This document shows, piece after piece, positions 43,538-53,149 of a stretch of DNA of 64,000 bases; within the stretch, counting starts at the first letter, position 1, and each line of letters begins with the position of its first letter. The DNA lies in the NCBI RefSeq assembly GCF_028416575.1, contig NZ_JAMQKB010000001.1, positions 515,649-579,648 of the forward strand. Direction: 5' to 3'. Source of the DNA: Terrihalobacillus insolitus. Lineage in GTDB: Bacteria > Bacillota > Bacilli > Bacillales > Amphibacillaceae. Under the pieces are notes generated by a model that made no database searches, was not told the DNA's origin, and worked only from the letters and a program-made list of their open reading frames with translations. The position numbers and the translations under genes were made by a program.

Positions 43538-43681
43538 TGCTGTCACCTACATTTCTGTCGTCTGTTCGTGGAGAAAAAAAAGAAAATAAATTTACTTCAT
43601 CCTCAGTATGTGAAAAACTGATAAGTACTTATAGTTTAGTATAAAATGGGATAGATTTAAAAGTTAATTGGAGGATGAATA

Positions 43682-44863
43682 ATGAATACTTTACGTATAC
43701 AAGCAGAAAAAGATAAAGATACACTCATAAATTGGCGTAGAAAATTACACCAACACCCAGAGATTGGATTAGAAGAGTTCGAAACGAGTAAGTTTGTACA
43801 AGAGCAGCTAAAGGGGCTCGGCTTAGAAGATGTTCAAGTGATCGCAAAGACAGGAGTAGTTGGGTTGTTAAAAGGTGAAGAGCCTGGTCCAACGGTTGCA
43901 CTTAGAGCGGACATGGATGCCCTTCCAATTCAGGATGAAAAGACAGTTGAATACGCTTCTAAAAGAGAAGGGAAAGCCCATTTATGTGGGCATGATGGAC
44001 ATACAACGATGCTTCTTGGGGCTGTGAAAATACTATTGGCCACCCCCCCTAAAAGAGGAAATGTGAAATTTATATTCCAGCCAGGTGAAGAAGGCTATTT
44101 TGGAGCAGAAAAGATGATCGAGAACGGGGCTTTAGAAAATCCAAAGGTCGATGCGATCGCTGGATTACACGTTAACCCGATGGTACCAACAGGTCATGTA
44201 ACCTGCTCTCCAAAGGAAGTTTGCGCTGCAGCTGACTTTTTTGATTTAGAGATTAAAGGACAAGGTGGTCATGCGGCACACCCACACCTTTCTACTGATT
44301 CGATTACCATTGCAACGGAAGTTATCTCATCCTTACAGCAAATCGTTAGTAGACAACTTGATCCAATCACATCTACTGTGTTGACGATTGGACAAATACA
44401 TGGTGGCACGGTTAACAATGCGATCGCTTCTAGTGTGAAGATTGGTGGAACTGTTAGAACATTAGATCCAGACATTCGTAAAACAATGAAAGACCGAATG
44501 GAAAAGATCATTAAAGGAATCACTGAGGGATTTGGAGCAACCTATCAATTTGATTATCATTATTTCTATCCACAATTAATCAATACTGCCTCCTTAATTC
44601 CGACTTTAAAAAAGTCAGTTGAGGATGTACTTGGTCTGGAAGGATATTCCGTTGCCAAACCATCAATGGGTGGGGAGGACTTTTCCTTCTACATACAAAA
44701 AATCCCTGGGGTGTTCTTCCGCCTAGGTGTAAGAAATGAAGACAAAAATGCTGTCTACCCACTTCATCACCCAAAATTTGACTTAGATGAAGACGCCTTG
44801 CCTTATGGTGCATCATGCTTAGCACAATATGCATTGAACTATTTGAATGACAGTACACTTTAA
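43682..44863 (+). CDS. M20-family amidohydrolase (N-acyl-amino-acid type)
   Basis: A 393-residue zinc amidohydrolase. Visible are RKLHQHPEIGLEEFET, the metal site LCGHDGHT and the ligand Glu in QPGEEG, then GGEDFSFY near the C-terminus. The family removes acyl groups from amino acids and related amides. It stands alone, divergent from the two-component system, behind a TATAAA-type -10 and a GGAGG site. A related paralogue lies at 48862-50055. Confidence 0.9.
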   Translation: MNTLRIQAEKDKDTLINWRRKLHQHPEIGLEEFETSKFVQEQLKGLGLEDVQVIAKTGVVGLLKGEEPGPTVALRADMDALPIQDEKTVEYASKREGKAHLCGHDGHTTMLLGAVKILLATPPKRGNVKFIFQPGEEGYFGAEKMIENGALENPKVDAIAGLHVNPMVPTGHVTCSPKEVCAAADFFDLEIKGQGGHAAHPHLSTDSITIATEVISSLQQIVSRQLDPITSTVLTIGQIHGGTVNNAIASSVKIGGTVRTLDPDIRKTMKDRMEKIIKGITEGFGATYQFDYHYFYPQLINTASLIPTLKKSVEDVLGLEGYSVAKPSMGGEDFSFYIQKIPGVFFRLGVRNEDKNAVYPLHHPKFDLDEDALPYGASCLAQYALNYLNDSTL

Positions 44864-44884
44864 TCTAGTAAAATCTGTAGCGGA

Positions 44885-45118
44885 CTTTGTAGGTGCAATA
44901 GACTACGGGTCTCTCGATTTTCCGCATCTCCTTCAGACACTACCTCACGATAATGCCCTAGAATAGTATTCACCAGTTGTATCAGCACTCTGGTGGGAGG
45001 ACTTTCACCTCCAAGAAAACTTACCTTCCAGGGTTTATACAGAGCCGTGTTTACACGAGGTAACGTACTCCTATCCCTTAACAGTTAGTTCGACGTAGTT
45101 CTTACGCTAGGTGCGCCT
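44885..45118 (-). ncRNA. Group II intron fragment (domain I), degenerate
   Basis: Minus-strand sequence resembles domain I of bacterial group II introns. GGAGGTGAAAGTCCTCC (44996-45012) matches the conserved GGGUGAGAGUCCC-type hairpin. Then GGGCATTATCGTGAGG, GTGTCTGAAGGAGATGCGG and AAAATC follow in the order known for the Oceanobacillus intron. No reverse-transcriptase gene or domain V/VI was found, and the 3' side is cut near the M20 gene end. A remnant is the best reading. Confidence 0.55.
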
Positions 45119-45133
45119 GCCCGTCACATAAAA

Positions 45134-45160
45134 TTCGGGTGGTGACAGGCACCACCCGAA
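45134..45160. terminator. Hairpin between the intron fragment and the DUF3100 unit
   Basis: TTCGGGTGGT pairs perfectly with ACCACCCGAA around a 7-nt loop, 13 bases after the last gene of the DUF3100 operon. The loop GACAGGC belongs to the same class as other GGCACC-type intergenic hairpins in the window. Confidence 0.55.
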
Positions 45161-45173
45161 GCCGAACTCTAGA

Positions 45174-45626
45174 TTAAATTATCCCTTGCACTCGTAAGAT
45201 AATTTCTGCGATGATTGCTGAGCCTAGGAATGTCCCAATCATGACTAACATGGCTACGACGATACTTCTCCAGCCTAATTTCACGAAATCAGTCCACGAT
45301 CTTCCAATAGCAATCCCCGCATAGGCCAATATTGGCGTGGCTAAAGCTAATAGATTAACACTGTTTGTCCATTCGACAATTTGCTCTGAACCTGGCATCC
45401 ATGGCATGGAAACGAGAATACCGACAATCGCAACATACGCAACACTCGGGATATTCCCAGGGATTAGTTTCTGAATAATTAACCCAGCAAGACAAATCAA
45501 TACAAGGACGATCATTCCAGGAATAGCTGCTCCGGGTAAAACATCATAACCTGCCCAATTCCCAATTAATGACACAACTGCAAAAATGAGTAGCAATAAC
45601 GTCCATTCTTGTATGTTTTTCAGCAT
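45174..45626 (-). CDS. Small membrane protein, partner of the DUF3100 protein
   Basis: A 150-residue protein with about five helices and almost no soluble part. It recalls one half of AbrB/DUF340-type transporters (PGAAIPGMIVLVLICLAG), with the motif NLLALATPILAYAGIAIG near the C-terminal end. The 4-base gap to the DUF3100 gene indicates a tight functional pair. A two-component transporter for the amide or product of this operon is the likely role, by inference. Confidence 0.7.
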   Translation of the reverse strand: MLKNIQEWTLLLLIFAVVSLIGNWAGYDVLPGAAIPGMIVLVLICLAGLIIQKLIPGNIPSVAYVAIVGILVSMPWMPGSEQIVEWTNSVNLLALATPILAYAGIAIGRSWTDFVKLGWRSIVVAMLVMIGTFLGSAIIAEIILRVQGII

Positions 45627-45630
45627 AGTC

Positions 45631-46452
45631 CTACGCTCCTATCCCTGTATTTTTTGACTCGACTTTCTTTTCTCTTCTCTTTGTCAATACTTCATACAGC
45701 TTTTCTGTTAAAGGAAGACCTATAAAGATACTCATATACAACCCTGTCGAAAGGGATAATAGATTACTAGCTCCAGCAAAGGCAAGGATGTCCGTTTCCA
45801 TCGCTGGGAAAGCCGCTACTAATGAACCACTCGCTGCGGCCATCATACTTCCACTTCCAATACCAGATGCCATCGCAAAGGATAAAGGATGTAGTGGAGT
45901 CAACGTAGCTAAGAACCCAGAAATAAGTCCCATAAATACTGCACCAAACACGGTACCGAAGATATAGATAGACATAACACCGCGGCCTTCAGGGGAATCA
46001 AAGCCAAACTTGTCCATGATTAGTCCAACGTTAGGCTCACGGGCAACAGAGTGAGTCATCCCAATACTTTCTCGCTTTAATCCTAAAAATACAGCTACTG
46101 GCAAAGCTAAGAAGATTGTTCCGAGGTTACCGAATTCTTGTAAAATCAAGGCTGGACCCGCTTCAATGATTTGTGGTAAAGATGGTCCAATAATAACGCC
46201 AATTTTGGCAATTAACATCGTTACCCCTAAAATAATTAGTGGTTCCGCGTTTTTTGATTGTTTTTCTTTGACGATCGGCGTGAAATAAAGAGCAAGGCCA
46301 ATAATAATAGCATAAAGCATCGGTAATAATAAGATAACTCCTGGTCCTAATGAAAACTTGTGTGTACCAATCAATTCTGTAATCACTACGATAACAAGCA
46401 CAATCGCATGAAGGCGCCAATCTTTCCAAAGGTTTTTACGTTCTTCTGACAT
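45631..46452 (-). CDS. DUF3100 membrane protein, probable transporter
   Basis: A 273-residue protein with about eight helices. The conserved DUF3100-like centre has LGLKRESIGMTHSVAREPN and GFDSPEGRGVMSIYIFGTVFG; a glycine/serine-rich helix follows (ASGIGSGSMMAAASGSL). The role is not known. Its place in an operon of hydrolase and dehydrogenases supports uptake of their substrate. 18 bases after the dehydrogenase gene. Confidence 0.75.
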   Translation of the reverse strand: MSEERKNLWKDWRLHAIVLVIVVITELIGTHKFSLGPGVILLLPMLYAIIIGLALYFTPIVKEKQSKNAEPLIILGVTMLIAKIGVIIGPSLPQIIEAGPALILQEFGNLGTIFLALPVAVFLGLKRESIGMTHSVAREPNVGLIMDKFGFDSPEGRGVMSIYIFGTVFGAVFMGLISGFLATLTPLHPLSFAMASGIGSGSMMAAASGSLVAAFPAMETDILAFAGASNLLSLSTGLYMSIFIGLPLTEKLYEVLTKRREKKVESKNTGIGA

Positions 46453-46470
46453 TCGTATTCCTCCTCAACA

Positions 46471-47370
46471 TTATTTTGGTATAATCTTAAAACCTGCTAA
46501 CCCCTCCAAAATCTGGCTAACGGCAGAAGTGTCCATCTCCCCCTTTCCATTATTTTCGGCAATTGAAAAAAATTGTTCAATCATAGCACTGAAAAAGGTT
46601 GGGATTTTCTCTTGTTTTGCTAGCTTCATATATAGATGAATGTCCTTAGACATGTGCTGTAACATGAATTTTACATTCTCATGCTTCCCATCCAACAAAT
46701 TTGGCCCAAATACTGACATCACTTTTGTCTGAGCAGAGCCTTTTTGCATCATTTCAACAATTTGTGTAGCTGGCACACCTGCTTTGACACCAGTAAGTAA
46801 TGCCTCACTAAGTAAAGTGACGATCCCTGCTACAACTAAATTATTACATAGCTTAACAACTTGACCAGATCCCGAATCACCAATATACTCAATTTCTTTC
46901 CCAACAGCCCGTAAGACAGGATCGATCCCATCAAAGCGCTCCTTGTCACCACCTACCACTATGGTCAATTCACCCTTATTAGCCCCATCTGGCCCACCAC
47001 TTAACGGGCAATCAAAGAAAGCAATTTCTTTTTGTGCTGATAGGTCAAACAGCTGTCTCGTTGTCTCTACATCTGTTGTACTTACATCAAGGATATATCC
47101 GCCACTTGCCATGTAACGTAATGCACCGTCTTCACCATTGATTGCTTCTCTAACAAGCTTTGGTGAAGGTAATGATATAACACAATAGGTTACTTGTTTA
47201 AAAAATTCTGCTTTATCTATTACAGGCTTTGCCCCCAATGGAACAACTGCAGCTAATGCTTGTTGATTCACGTCAAAAGCAACGACATGATATCCGTTTT
47301 TAACAAGATTTTTAATAATACCTTTACCCATTGCCCCGCAGCCAATTACACCAACTGTTTCTTTATTCAC
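46471..47370 (-). CDS. 3-hydroxyisobutyrate dehydrogenase-family oxidoreductase
   Basis: A 299-residue NAD(P)-dependent beta-hydroxyacid dehydrogenase. The Rossmann motif is GVIGCGAMGKG, the substrate loop FDCPLSGGPDGANKG and the catalytic Lys region GSGQVVKLCNNLV. Relatives reduce tartronate semialdehyde or oxidise 3-hydroxyisobutyrate. It lies between the aldehyde dehydrogenase and the DUF3100 genes in one transcript, so it likely forms or uses the aldehyde of the pathway. Confidence 0.87.
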   Translation of the reverse strand: MNKETVGVIGCGAMGKGIIKNLVKNGYHVVAFDVNQQALAAVVPLGAKPVIDKAEFFKQVTYCVISLPSPKLVREAINGEDGALRYMASGGYILDVSTTDVETTRQLFDLSAQKEIAFFDCPLSGGPDGANKGELTIVVGGDKERFDGIDPVLRAVGKEIEYIGDSGSGQVVKLCNNLVVAGIVTLLSEALLTGVKAGVPATQIVEMMQKGSAQTKVMSVFGPNLLDGKHENVKFMLQHMSKDIHLYMKLAKQEKIPTFFSAMIEQFFSIAENNGKGEMDTSAVSQILEGLAGFKIIPK

Positions 47371-47406
47371 ACGTATTCCCCCTCTATTTCAACTTTTGTT
47401 GATGAC

Positions 47407-48858
47407 TTAAGGTCTAACATAGACTGTCTTGTAATCTGTCCAAAAGTCGAGGGCCGTGCTTCCTTGTTCACGCGGTCCGATACTCGATGTTTTCTTTCCT
47501 CCAAAGGGGTATTGATTTTCAAAATAATTAGACGGAATATTGACATGGGTAACACCAGACTGAATATTCCTAACAAAATGAAAAGCCTTATTTAAATCTT
47601 TCGTGTAAATTGTCGATGACAAGCCAAACTCTGTATTATTTGCTACTCGCATTGCTTCTTCATATGAATCCACTTCCATTACGGCAACAACAGGACCGAA
47701 AATTTCTTCTTTTGCTATCGTCATCTCTTCTGTTACTCCACTAAAAATAGTTGGTGCAACAAAATAGCCCTTATCCAACCCGTTTTCCGTTAACCGCTTT
47801 CCACCATATTCAAGGGTAGCCCCTTCTTCAAGTGCACTTTTCACGTAATGAAGATAGACGTTTAACTGTGATTCGTCAATAACCGGGCCGTTATCCACAC
47901 CTTCATCAAACCCATTACCGATTACTAGCTTTTTTGTTTTTTCAATCAGTTTGTCGATGACCACTCGCTTAATTGTTTTTGGAATAATTAGGCGACTTGT
48001 CCCTGTACAACGCTGGCCGTTATCTAAAAAGCTACTATCAATCAGACTATCCACCGCCTGATTGATATCAGCATCTTCTAATATAATTGACGGATTCTTT
48101 CCGCCCATCTCTGCCTGCATTTTGCCTCCACGGGCGGTTACCGCTTTACCTAATGCAATTCCAACTTCGGAAGAACCAGTAAAGGAGACTGCTTTTAGTG
48201 CTTGATTTTCACCAAACTCGCGCCCCACTACAGATCCAGAACCTGTTACCATATTAATAACACCTTTTGGTACTCCTGATTTTTCAAAAAGTTCGATAAT
48301 TTTAATACTAATGAGCGAGGTATTGCTTGCAGGTTTAAAGACAACCGTATTGCCGGCAACGATTGCTGGAGCGATTTTCCATATCCCGATGCCTAATGGA
48401 AAATTGTATGGTGCAATGACACCAACTACACCGAGTGGCTCTCTTACCGTGTAACCAAAAATTTCTGCATCATACGATGGGATCGTCTCACCGGTAAGGC
48501 GTGTCGCTTCCCCACTAAATTGCTTCATTGCTTGAATCGTCTTTTCCACTTCTCCTCTTGCTTCACGCAGGGACTTACCGACTTCTTTTGTAATAATTGT
48601 TGCGAGGTTGTTGCGCTCATTTTCTAATGCTTGGATAAGACGAAAGAGGACATCTCCACGAATTGGTGCAGATGTATTTGCCCACGAAGGAAAAGCAATG
48701 GAAGCAGCTTCAATTGCCGTTTTGACATCATCTACACTCGAACTTTGAAAATAACCTAATACTTCTTTTGTATTTGCTGGATTAATGCTTGGATATGTTT
48801 CCCGTGTACCCGAATCAACCCACTGTCCACCGATAAAATTTTGATACGTTTTAGCCAT
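47407..48858 (-). CDS. Aldehyde dehydrogenase (alpha-ketoglutarate semialdehyde type)
   Basis: A 483-residue NAD(P) aldehyde dehydrogenase. The catalytic Cys is in FLDNGQRCTGTSR, the general base Glu in QAEMGGKNPS and the cofactor loop in SFTGSSEVG. The overall pattern resembles the YcbD/GucD group, like the paralogue at 60320-61783. It would turn a pathway aldehyde into the acid. It is three bases from the M20 hydrolase gene and 36 from the next, in one operon. Confidence 0.9.
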   Translation of the reverse strand: MAKTYQNFIGGQWVDSGTRETYPSINPANTKEVLGYFQSSSVDDVKTAIEAASIAFPSWANTSAPIRGDVLFRLIQALENERNNLATIITKEVGKSLREARGEVEKTIQAMKQFSGEATRLTGETIPSYDAEIFGYTVREPLGVVGVIAPYNFPLGIGIWKIAPAIVAGNTVVFKPASNTSLISIKIIELFEKSGVPKGVINMVTGSGSVVGREFGENQALKAVSFTGSSEVGIALGKAVTARGGKMQAEMGGKNPSIILEDADINQAVDSLIDSSFLDNGQRCTGTSRLIIPKTIKRVVIDKLIEKTKKLVIGNGFDEGVDNGPVIDESQLNVYLHYVKSALEEGATLEYGGKRLTENGLDKGYFVAPTIFSGVTEEMTIAKEEIFGPVVAVMEVDSYEEAMRVANNTEFGLSSTIYTKDLNKAFHFVRNIQSGVTHVNIPSNYFENQYPFGGKKTSSIGPREQGSTALDFWTDYKTVYVRP

Positions 48859-48861
48859 TGC

Positions 48862-50055
48862 TTATTCCTCCCCCGAAAAGTGATTGAGAGCATTTTCTAA
48901 CACGTAAATAATTGATCGAACAGCATCAGGTATGACATCATCATTGACTAAAAAAGCTGGATGATGCCACCCCTTATTTATTCCTTGTACCTCGTCACCT
49001 GTTCCTATCCAAAAATAACAACCAGGAACATACTGCTGGTACAGCGAAAAATCTTCCCCACCAAGCGTTGGTTCGGGAGCAACTACTCCGTCTCTTCCAA
49101 ACACCTCGACAACGGACTTACGAGCTAGTTCTGTCATCGTTTTATCGTTAGCAATCGCAGGTACCTGAGGAATAAAATCAAGGTTCGCTTGTGCACCATA
49201 CCCTTTAGCAATATCTCTGGAAATTCGTTCAATCATTTCTGGTAACATCGCCCTAACTTTCGGATTAAAACTACGAACGGTACCAGTTAATTCACAAGAA
49301 CCAGCAATAACATTATGTGTCGTACCTGATTGGAACGAGCCAATCGTAATTACTACTGGTTCAAACGGATCAATATTCCTACTAACTGCTGACTGGAGCC
49401 CCATTACCACAGCAGATCCAGCAACAACAGCATCAACGGTATGTTGGGGAATAGCACCGTGTCCACTTTTACCAGTTATCCTTATTTTTATTGTATCAAC
49501 TGCACCCATTAGGTTTCCGTCAGTAAGTCCAACCTTACCTGCTGGAATATTCGGCTGGTTATGGACACCAAATACAGCCTTGATCATGTCATCAGCAAAT
49601 AAACCCGCTTCAATCATTTGTCTTGCGCCTTGGGTTGTCTCTTCTGCAGGCTGAAAAATAAATCTGACGTTTCCTGTTAATTCCATCTTTCGTTCTGCTA
49701 GCAAAAAAGCTGCACCTAGCCCGAGTGTCATATGAAAATCATGCCCACAAGCATGGGATACTCCATCGTTCTTTGACTTGTATGCTAATCCTGTTTCCTC
49801 TTGAATCGGAAGCGCATCAATATCCGCTCGATAAGCAACGGTTGGGCCTGGTTTTTCCCCCTTCACTTCCGCGACAAGACCTGTCGCTACATTTAGCGGT
49901 AATATGTCACAGCCCGCTTCTAGAAGCAATTCCTTCAGCAGCTTCGTCGTATCGAATTCTTTGGAACTTACTTCCGGATTCTCGTGAAGCTCTTGCCTAA
50001 TCTTTGTCAATCTTGTCACAAGATTTGCATCGATCATTTGCTTTGTGTATGGCAC
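48862..50055 (-). CDS. M20-family amidohydrolase of the DUF3100 operon
   Basis: A 397-residue zinc amidohydrolase with HACGHDFHMT, FQPAEETTQGA and GGEDFSLYQQ. It resembles N-acyl-amino-acid hydrolases and indoleacetyl-amino-acid hydrolases. The GTG at 50055 is chosen because AGGAG lies eight bases upstream and the product starts PYTKQMIDA; the frame is open 38 codons higher with no site. It is the first enzyme gene of the operon, so hydrolysis of an amide probably opens the pathway. Confidence 0.88.
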   Translation of the reverse strand: MPYTKQMIDANLVTRLTKIRQELHENPEVSSKEFDTTKLLKELLLEAGCDILPLNVATGLVAEVKGEKPGPTVAYRADIDALPIQEETGLAYKSKNDGVSHACGHDFHMTLGLGAAFLLAERKMELTGNVRFIFQPAEETTQGARQMIEAGLFADDMIKAVFGVHNQPNIPAGKVGLTDGNLMGAVDTIKIRITGKSGHGAIPQHTVDAVVAGSAVVMGLQSAVSRNIDPFEPVVITIGSFQSGTTHNVIAGSCELTGTVRSFNPKVRAMLPEMIERISRDIAKGYGAQANLDFIPQVPAIANDKTMTELARKSVVEVFGRDGVVAPEPTLGGEDFSLYQQYVPGCYFWIGTGDEVQGINKGWHHPAFLVNDDVIPDAVRSIIYVLENALNHFSGEE

Positions 50056-50181
50056 TTTATTCACTCCTATTTCAGTTTCATTCCTACAACTTTTCAGGAA
50101 TCGATTCGTATTAATCTTATCAATAATTATAAAATTCCGAAAAAAGAGAATAAAGGTGTCTAGCCACATTAAATTTACTAT

Positions 50182-51786
50182 TTAAATGTTGTCAGATACA
50201 TAAAGGTTGTAAGCAATAACGATGTTCAGCCAGTCACTTTCGATATCGATCGAGGCATCTAGAGCTTTTTCAATCTTTTTAATCCGTTGATATAAGGTAT
50301 TGGGATGAATGTGGAGCATGCTTGCGGTTTCTTTATGATTTTTATTCAACCGAATGAATGCACCTAAGGTTTCTAGATAAAGTGATTCCATGGTTAGTAG
50401 TGGACCAATTTTGTCATCAACAAAAAAACTTAATGTCGTTGAATCAACTTTTTGCAACAACCTTTCCACACCCAAATTGGAATAGTCGACGAACGATTCA
50501 CCTGTTATCTTACCATACTTTACTGCATCAAGCGCTTCTCGATAGGAGTTTCCCAACTGATTTAGCCCACCTTTTCTGCCAACACCAAAAATGATATCTT
50601 TTTGGTCACGCCACTGTCTTTTTATCCGCTCTACCATGAGCTCGACAATGTTACCTTTTGTAACTGGGATAATCAGAATAGCTTGAAACATTTTCGTCAG
50701 CACGAAACTTGAACCAGCAACAATTTGACTTATGCCTTCCAATGAACGAATAAAGCGCTCCTTATCAAGGAGGGATTTTTCACTCCATAGCTGCTTTTGC
50801 TTACCTTCAAGAACGATACAAACCAAATCAGATTTGACACTCCAACCGACATAACGCTCTATTCGTCGTATGTCACCTCGAGGAATCCCTTCAATCATTT
50901 GTTGAAACACTTCTTCACGAAAATGGAGCTCCTTTTCATAGATCGTATTTATTTTTACTAGTTCTAACGCTAATGCTGTTGCAGCGTGTTCCACTGCTAC
51001 AACTTCAAGTGGAGATAAGTCACTCATCTTCTTTTCTAACTTGATGTAGCCCATTGTTTCCCTGCCGCGAATAATCGGAAAGGCACTCGTCGATTCCTGT
51101 TCTACCTCATCCTGAAAAATAGCATATGTATTGAGTATTCGACTTAGCAAGGAAAGAATCGTATCAACCCCACCACCCTCTAAAATCGCTTTAGTAAATT
51201 TCTTATGAATATCAACAGAATTTCGCAGCTGTTCATTTCTTTCTTTTAAGTCTCGAAATAGATTGGAATGGACAATCGCGATTGCACTTTGGTCTGCAAT
51301 AACCTCGATAACCCGAATGTCTTCATCTGTGAAATATCCGTCATTTTCAAAATTATCGACGATTAATACACCGAGACATTCATCCTGATACAAGAGCGGT
51401 ACGGCAAAAGCACTTTTGATATGCCTTTGGAAAACACCTTCAAAATAATAGTGATAATTGTCTCGAGACATGTTCGCCATATTCTCTTTAAGAATATCTT
51501 CCTGGGCATATAATTGTGATTCTCGTGAATTGTAAGTCTTTCCCGTTAGAGACTCTCCTGGTAAAAAGGCGATATGTTTCATAATCTCTTTGTTAATTCC
51601 AACACCTTCAGCGACACGAAGAACCTTGTCCACAGGATCGAACAAATAGAGAATAACGGTATCCGAAACCTCAAGTAAATTCCTCGCTTCCTCCACTAGC
51701 GTCTGTAATATCACCTCAATATCGAGCGATTTAGTCAGCAAATGATTAATCTCTAACAACTTGTCCACCTTATTCGTATTTTTCAC
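50182..51786 (-). CDS. GAF-domain regulator with PucR/CdaR-type C-terminal helix-turn-helix
   Basis: A 534-residue transcription factor. It has an N-terminal GAF domain (about 17-160; LLEVSDTVILYLFDPVDKVL), a central GGDEF-like/CdaR region and a C-terminal HTH_30 motif (KETASMLHIHPNTLYQRIKK, about 495-515). Such proteins sense a pathway metabolite and activate the adjacent genes. GTG start with GGGAG seven bases upstream. It is the first gene of the DUF3100 operon, in the same direction. Confidence 0.85.
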   Translation of the reverse strand: MKNTNKVDKLLEINHLLTKSLDIEVILQTLVEEARNLLEVSDTVILYLFDPVDKVLRVAEGVGINKEIMKHIAFLPGESLTGKTYNSRESQLYAQEDILKENMANMSRDNYHYYFEGVFQRHIKSAFAVPLLYQDECLGVLIVDNFENDGYFTDEDIRVIEVIADQSAIAIVHSNLFRDLKERNEQLRNSVDIHKKFTKAILEGGGVDTILSLLSRILNTYAIFQDEVEQESTSAFPIIRGRETMGYIKLEKKMSDLSPLEVVAVEHAATALALELVKINTIYEKELHFREEVFQQMIEGIPRGDIRRIERYVGWSVKSDLVCIVLEGKQKQLWSEKSLLDKERFIRSLEGISQIVAGSSFVLTKMFQAILIIPVTKGNIVELMVERIKRQWRDQKDIIFGVGRKGGLNQLGNSYREALDAVKYGKITGESFVDYSNLGVERLLQKVDSTTLSFFVDDKIGPLLTMESLYLETLGAFIRLNKNHKETASMLHIHPNTLYQRIKKIEKALDASIDIESDWLNIVIAYNLYVSDNI

Positions 51787-52124
51787 CCAATCACTCCCCC
51801 TCGTATGTTTTCCTTAGCTATATATTATCAAAAGTTGGATCTTTTTCATGTGTTTTTCTTTCAACTTTTTGGGTGATGATCCATAACCATAAAAAGACTA
51901 GTATAACAAGGGAACTGAGGGTTGAACTATTAAGTTATGAACAATCTAGGATTAAATGTGTATATAGAGAAAAGATTTGCTAATTACATCGTAGATGTAG
52001 ATATTAAAATTATCACCAGTTCATGATTATCACGAGTCACCTGTAATAAACTTTGAAAATAACTAGAGTTAATCCTAAATGTTTGAGATTTCTGCAATTC
52101 TCAACTGGGGATAATCATATCTAC
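51787..52124. other. Intergenic stretch before the recombinase remnant
   Basis: No gene seen. TAGGATTAAATGT near 51948 and TTAATCCTAAATGT near 52067 form a loose inverted pair about 110 bp apart that could be element ends. Promoter of the GAF regulator should lie at the left edge. Confidence 0.35.
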
Positions 52125-52170
52125 CTCTATAATGAATTCATCAGTACTGATACTGAAATTCATTATGGAG
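52125..52170. repeat. Large palindrome upstream of the recombinase remnant
   Basis: CTCTATAATGAATT pairs with AATTCATTATGGAG (13 of 14, plus one G-U), and the centre ATCAGTACTGAT is itself a palindrome. Long cruciform sites like this can be recombination or replication ends of mobile elements; association with the following recombinase is an inference. Confidence 0.5.
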
Positions 52171-52255
52171 GATGATGTTTATGAACAGCACAGAACTTAC
52201 AGACAGCGCATACCGATGTCTGTAAGACCAATTTTTTACCAACTCAACGATCTAC

Positions 52256-53050
52256 GTGAATTACCAGCGGTATTGGAATGGTTTGCTCAAATCCACTGAT
52301 GCTTATACCGAATTCGGCTTCCCGGTTGTCAGTGACTACCTAATCCGAAGATACGGCAGAGACTTACTACTTGAAGAGCCATTTGCACTGTCATTAAAGG
52401 AATACCGGATCCGGCATGCTTTTCAATCCTTGGTCTATTTCTATAACTTCCAGTCAATTCCAGGGACATCGATGGTTTCCGCAGTTATCAGGATAAAATT
52501 GTCCGAATTCGGCAACCTGTGTTTAAACAGTTACATTAACTACGTGAAAGACCTTGGTTACGGCCAAAACTCACTGAAATATTGTTATAACACAATCCAT
52601 AATTATTTAGTTTCTTATCCACTGGCTGACACTTGCGACAGTCAACTGTTGGATTATTTCAAGTCGCTTTCCGATCTTTCGAAAAAGACCGTAAGATCCA
52701 AGTTGAAAGTATTGAAACGTTTTCTCTGTTTCTGTCACAAGAGGGGCTTCATCGGCTTGGACTGCAGCCTGTTGTTCCCATCCAATAAGTTAAGATCCCA
52801 CACGGAGATTCCCTCCGTTTATACTCCAGAAGAAATTTTCCAGTTACTGGTGTACATAAGGAACAGTGTTTGTACGAATAAAAGGCGCAACTATGCCATT
52901 GTCGTCTTGATTGCGGTGTATGGTTTCCGTGCTGGTGACATGATAAAAGTGAAGTTATCGGATATAAACTGGAAAAATGAAACCATCCGTGTAACACCTG
53001 GTCGGGAAAGGGCAATCACAACGTTTGGTTCCGCACCGCCGATCGTCTAA
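52256..53050 (+). pseudogene. Tyrosine recombinase/integrase remnant (C-terminally truncated)
   Basis: A 264-codon frame covers the N-terminal SAM-like domain (YINYVKDLGYGQNSLKYCYN; KKTVRSKLKVLKRFLCFCHK) and the start of the catalytic domain with the first Arg (VYGFRAGDMIKVKLSDI). It then leaves the family pattern after TPGRE and ends. The later catalytic residues (HxxR and the Tyr) are missing. The start is GTG without a clear ribosome binding site, and further coding potential upstream lies in another frame. Most likely a dead transposon-type recombinase. Confidence 0.72.
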
Positions 53051-53149
53051 TTTTACTTGCCCGCACAGCTCAACATCCAGCCGACTCCGGTGTAAATAAA
53101 ACCACCGATTCTCCAAAGGTGACTACATACAATTTCTCCCCCCTTTCAC

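Noticed and set aside
44885..45118. rRNA or tRNA fragment
   Set aside because: No cloverleaf or rRNA core seen; the conserved hairpin and order fit a group II intron better.
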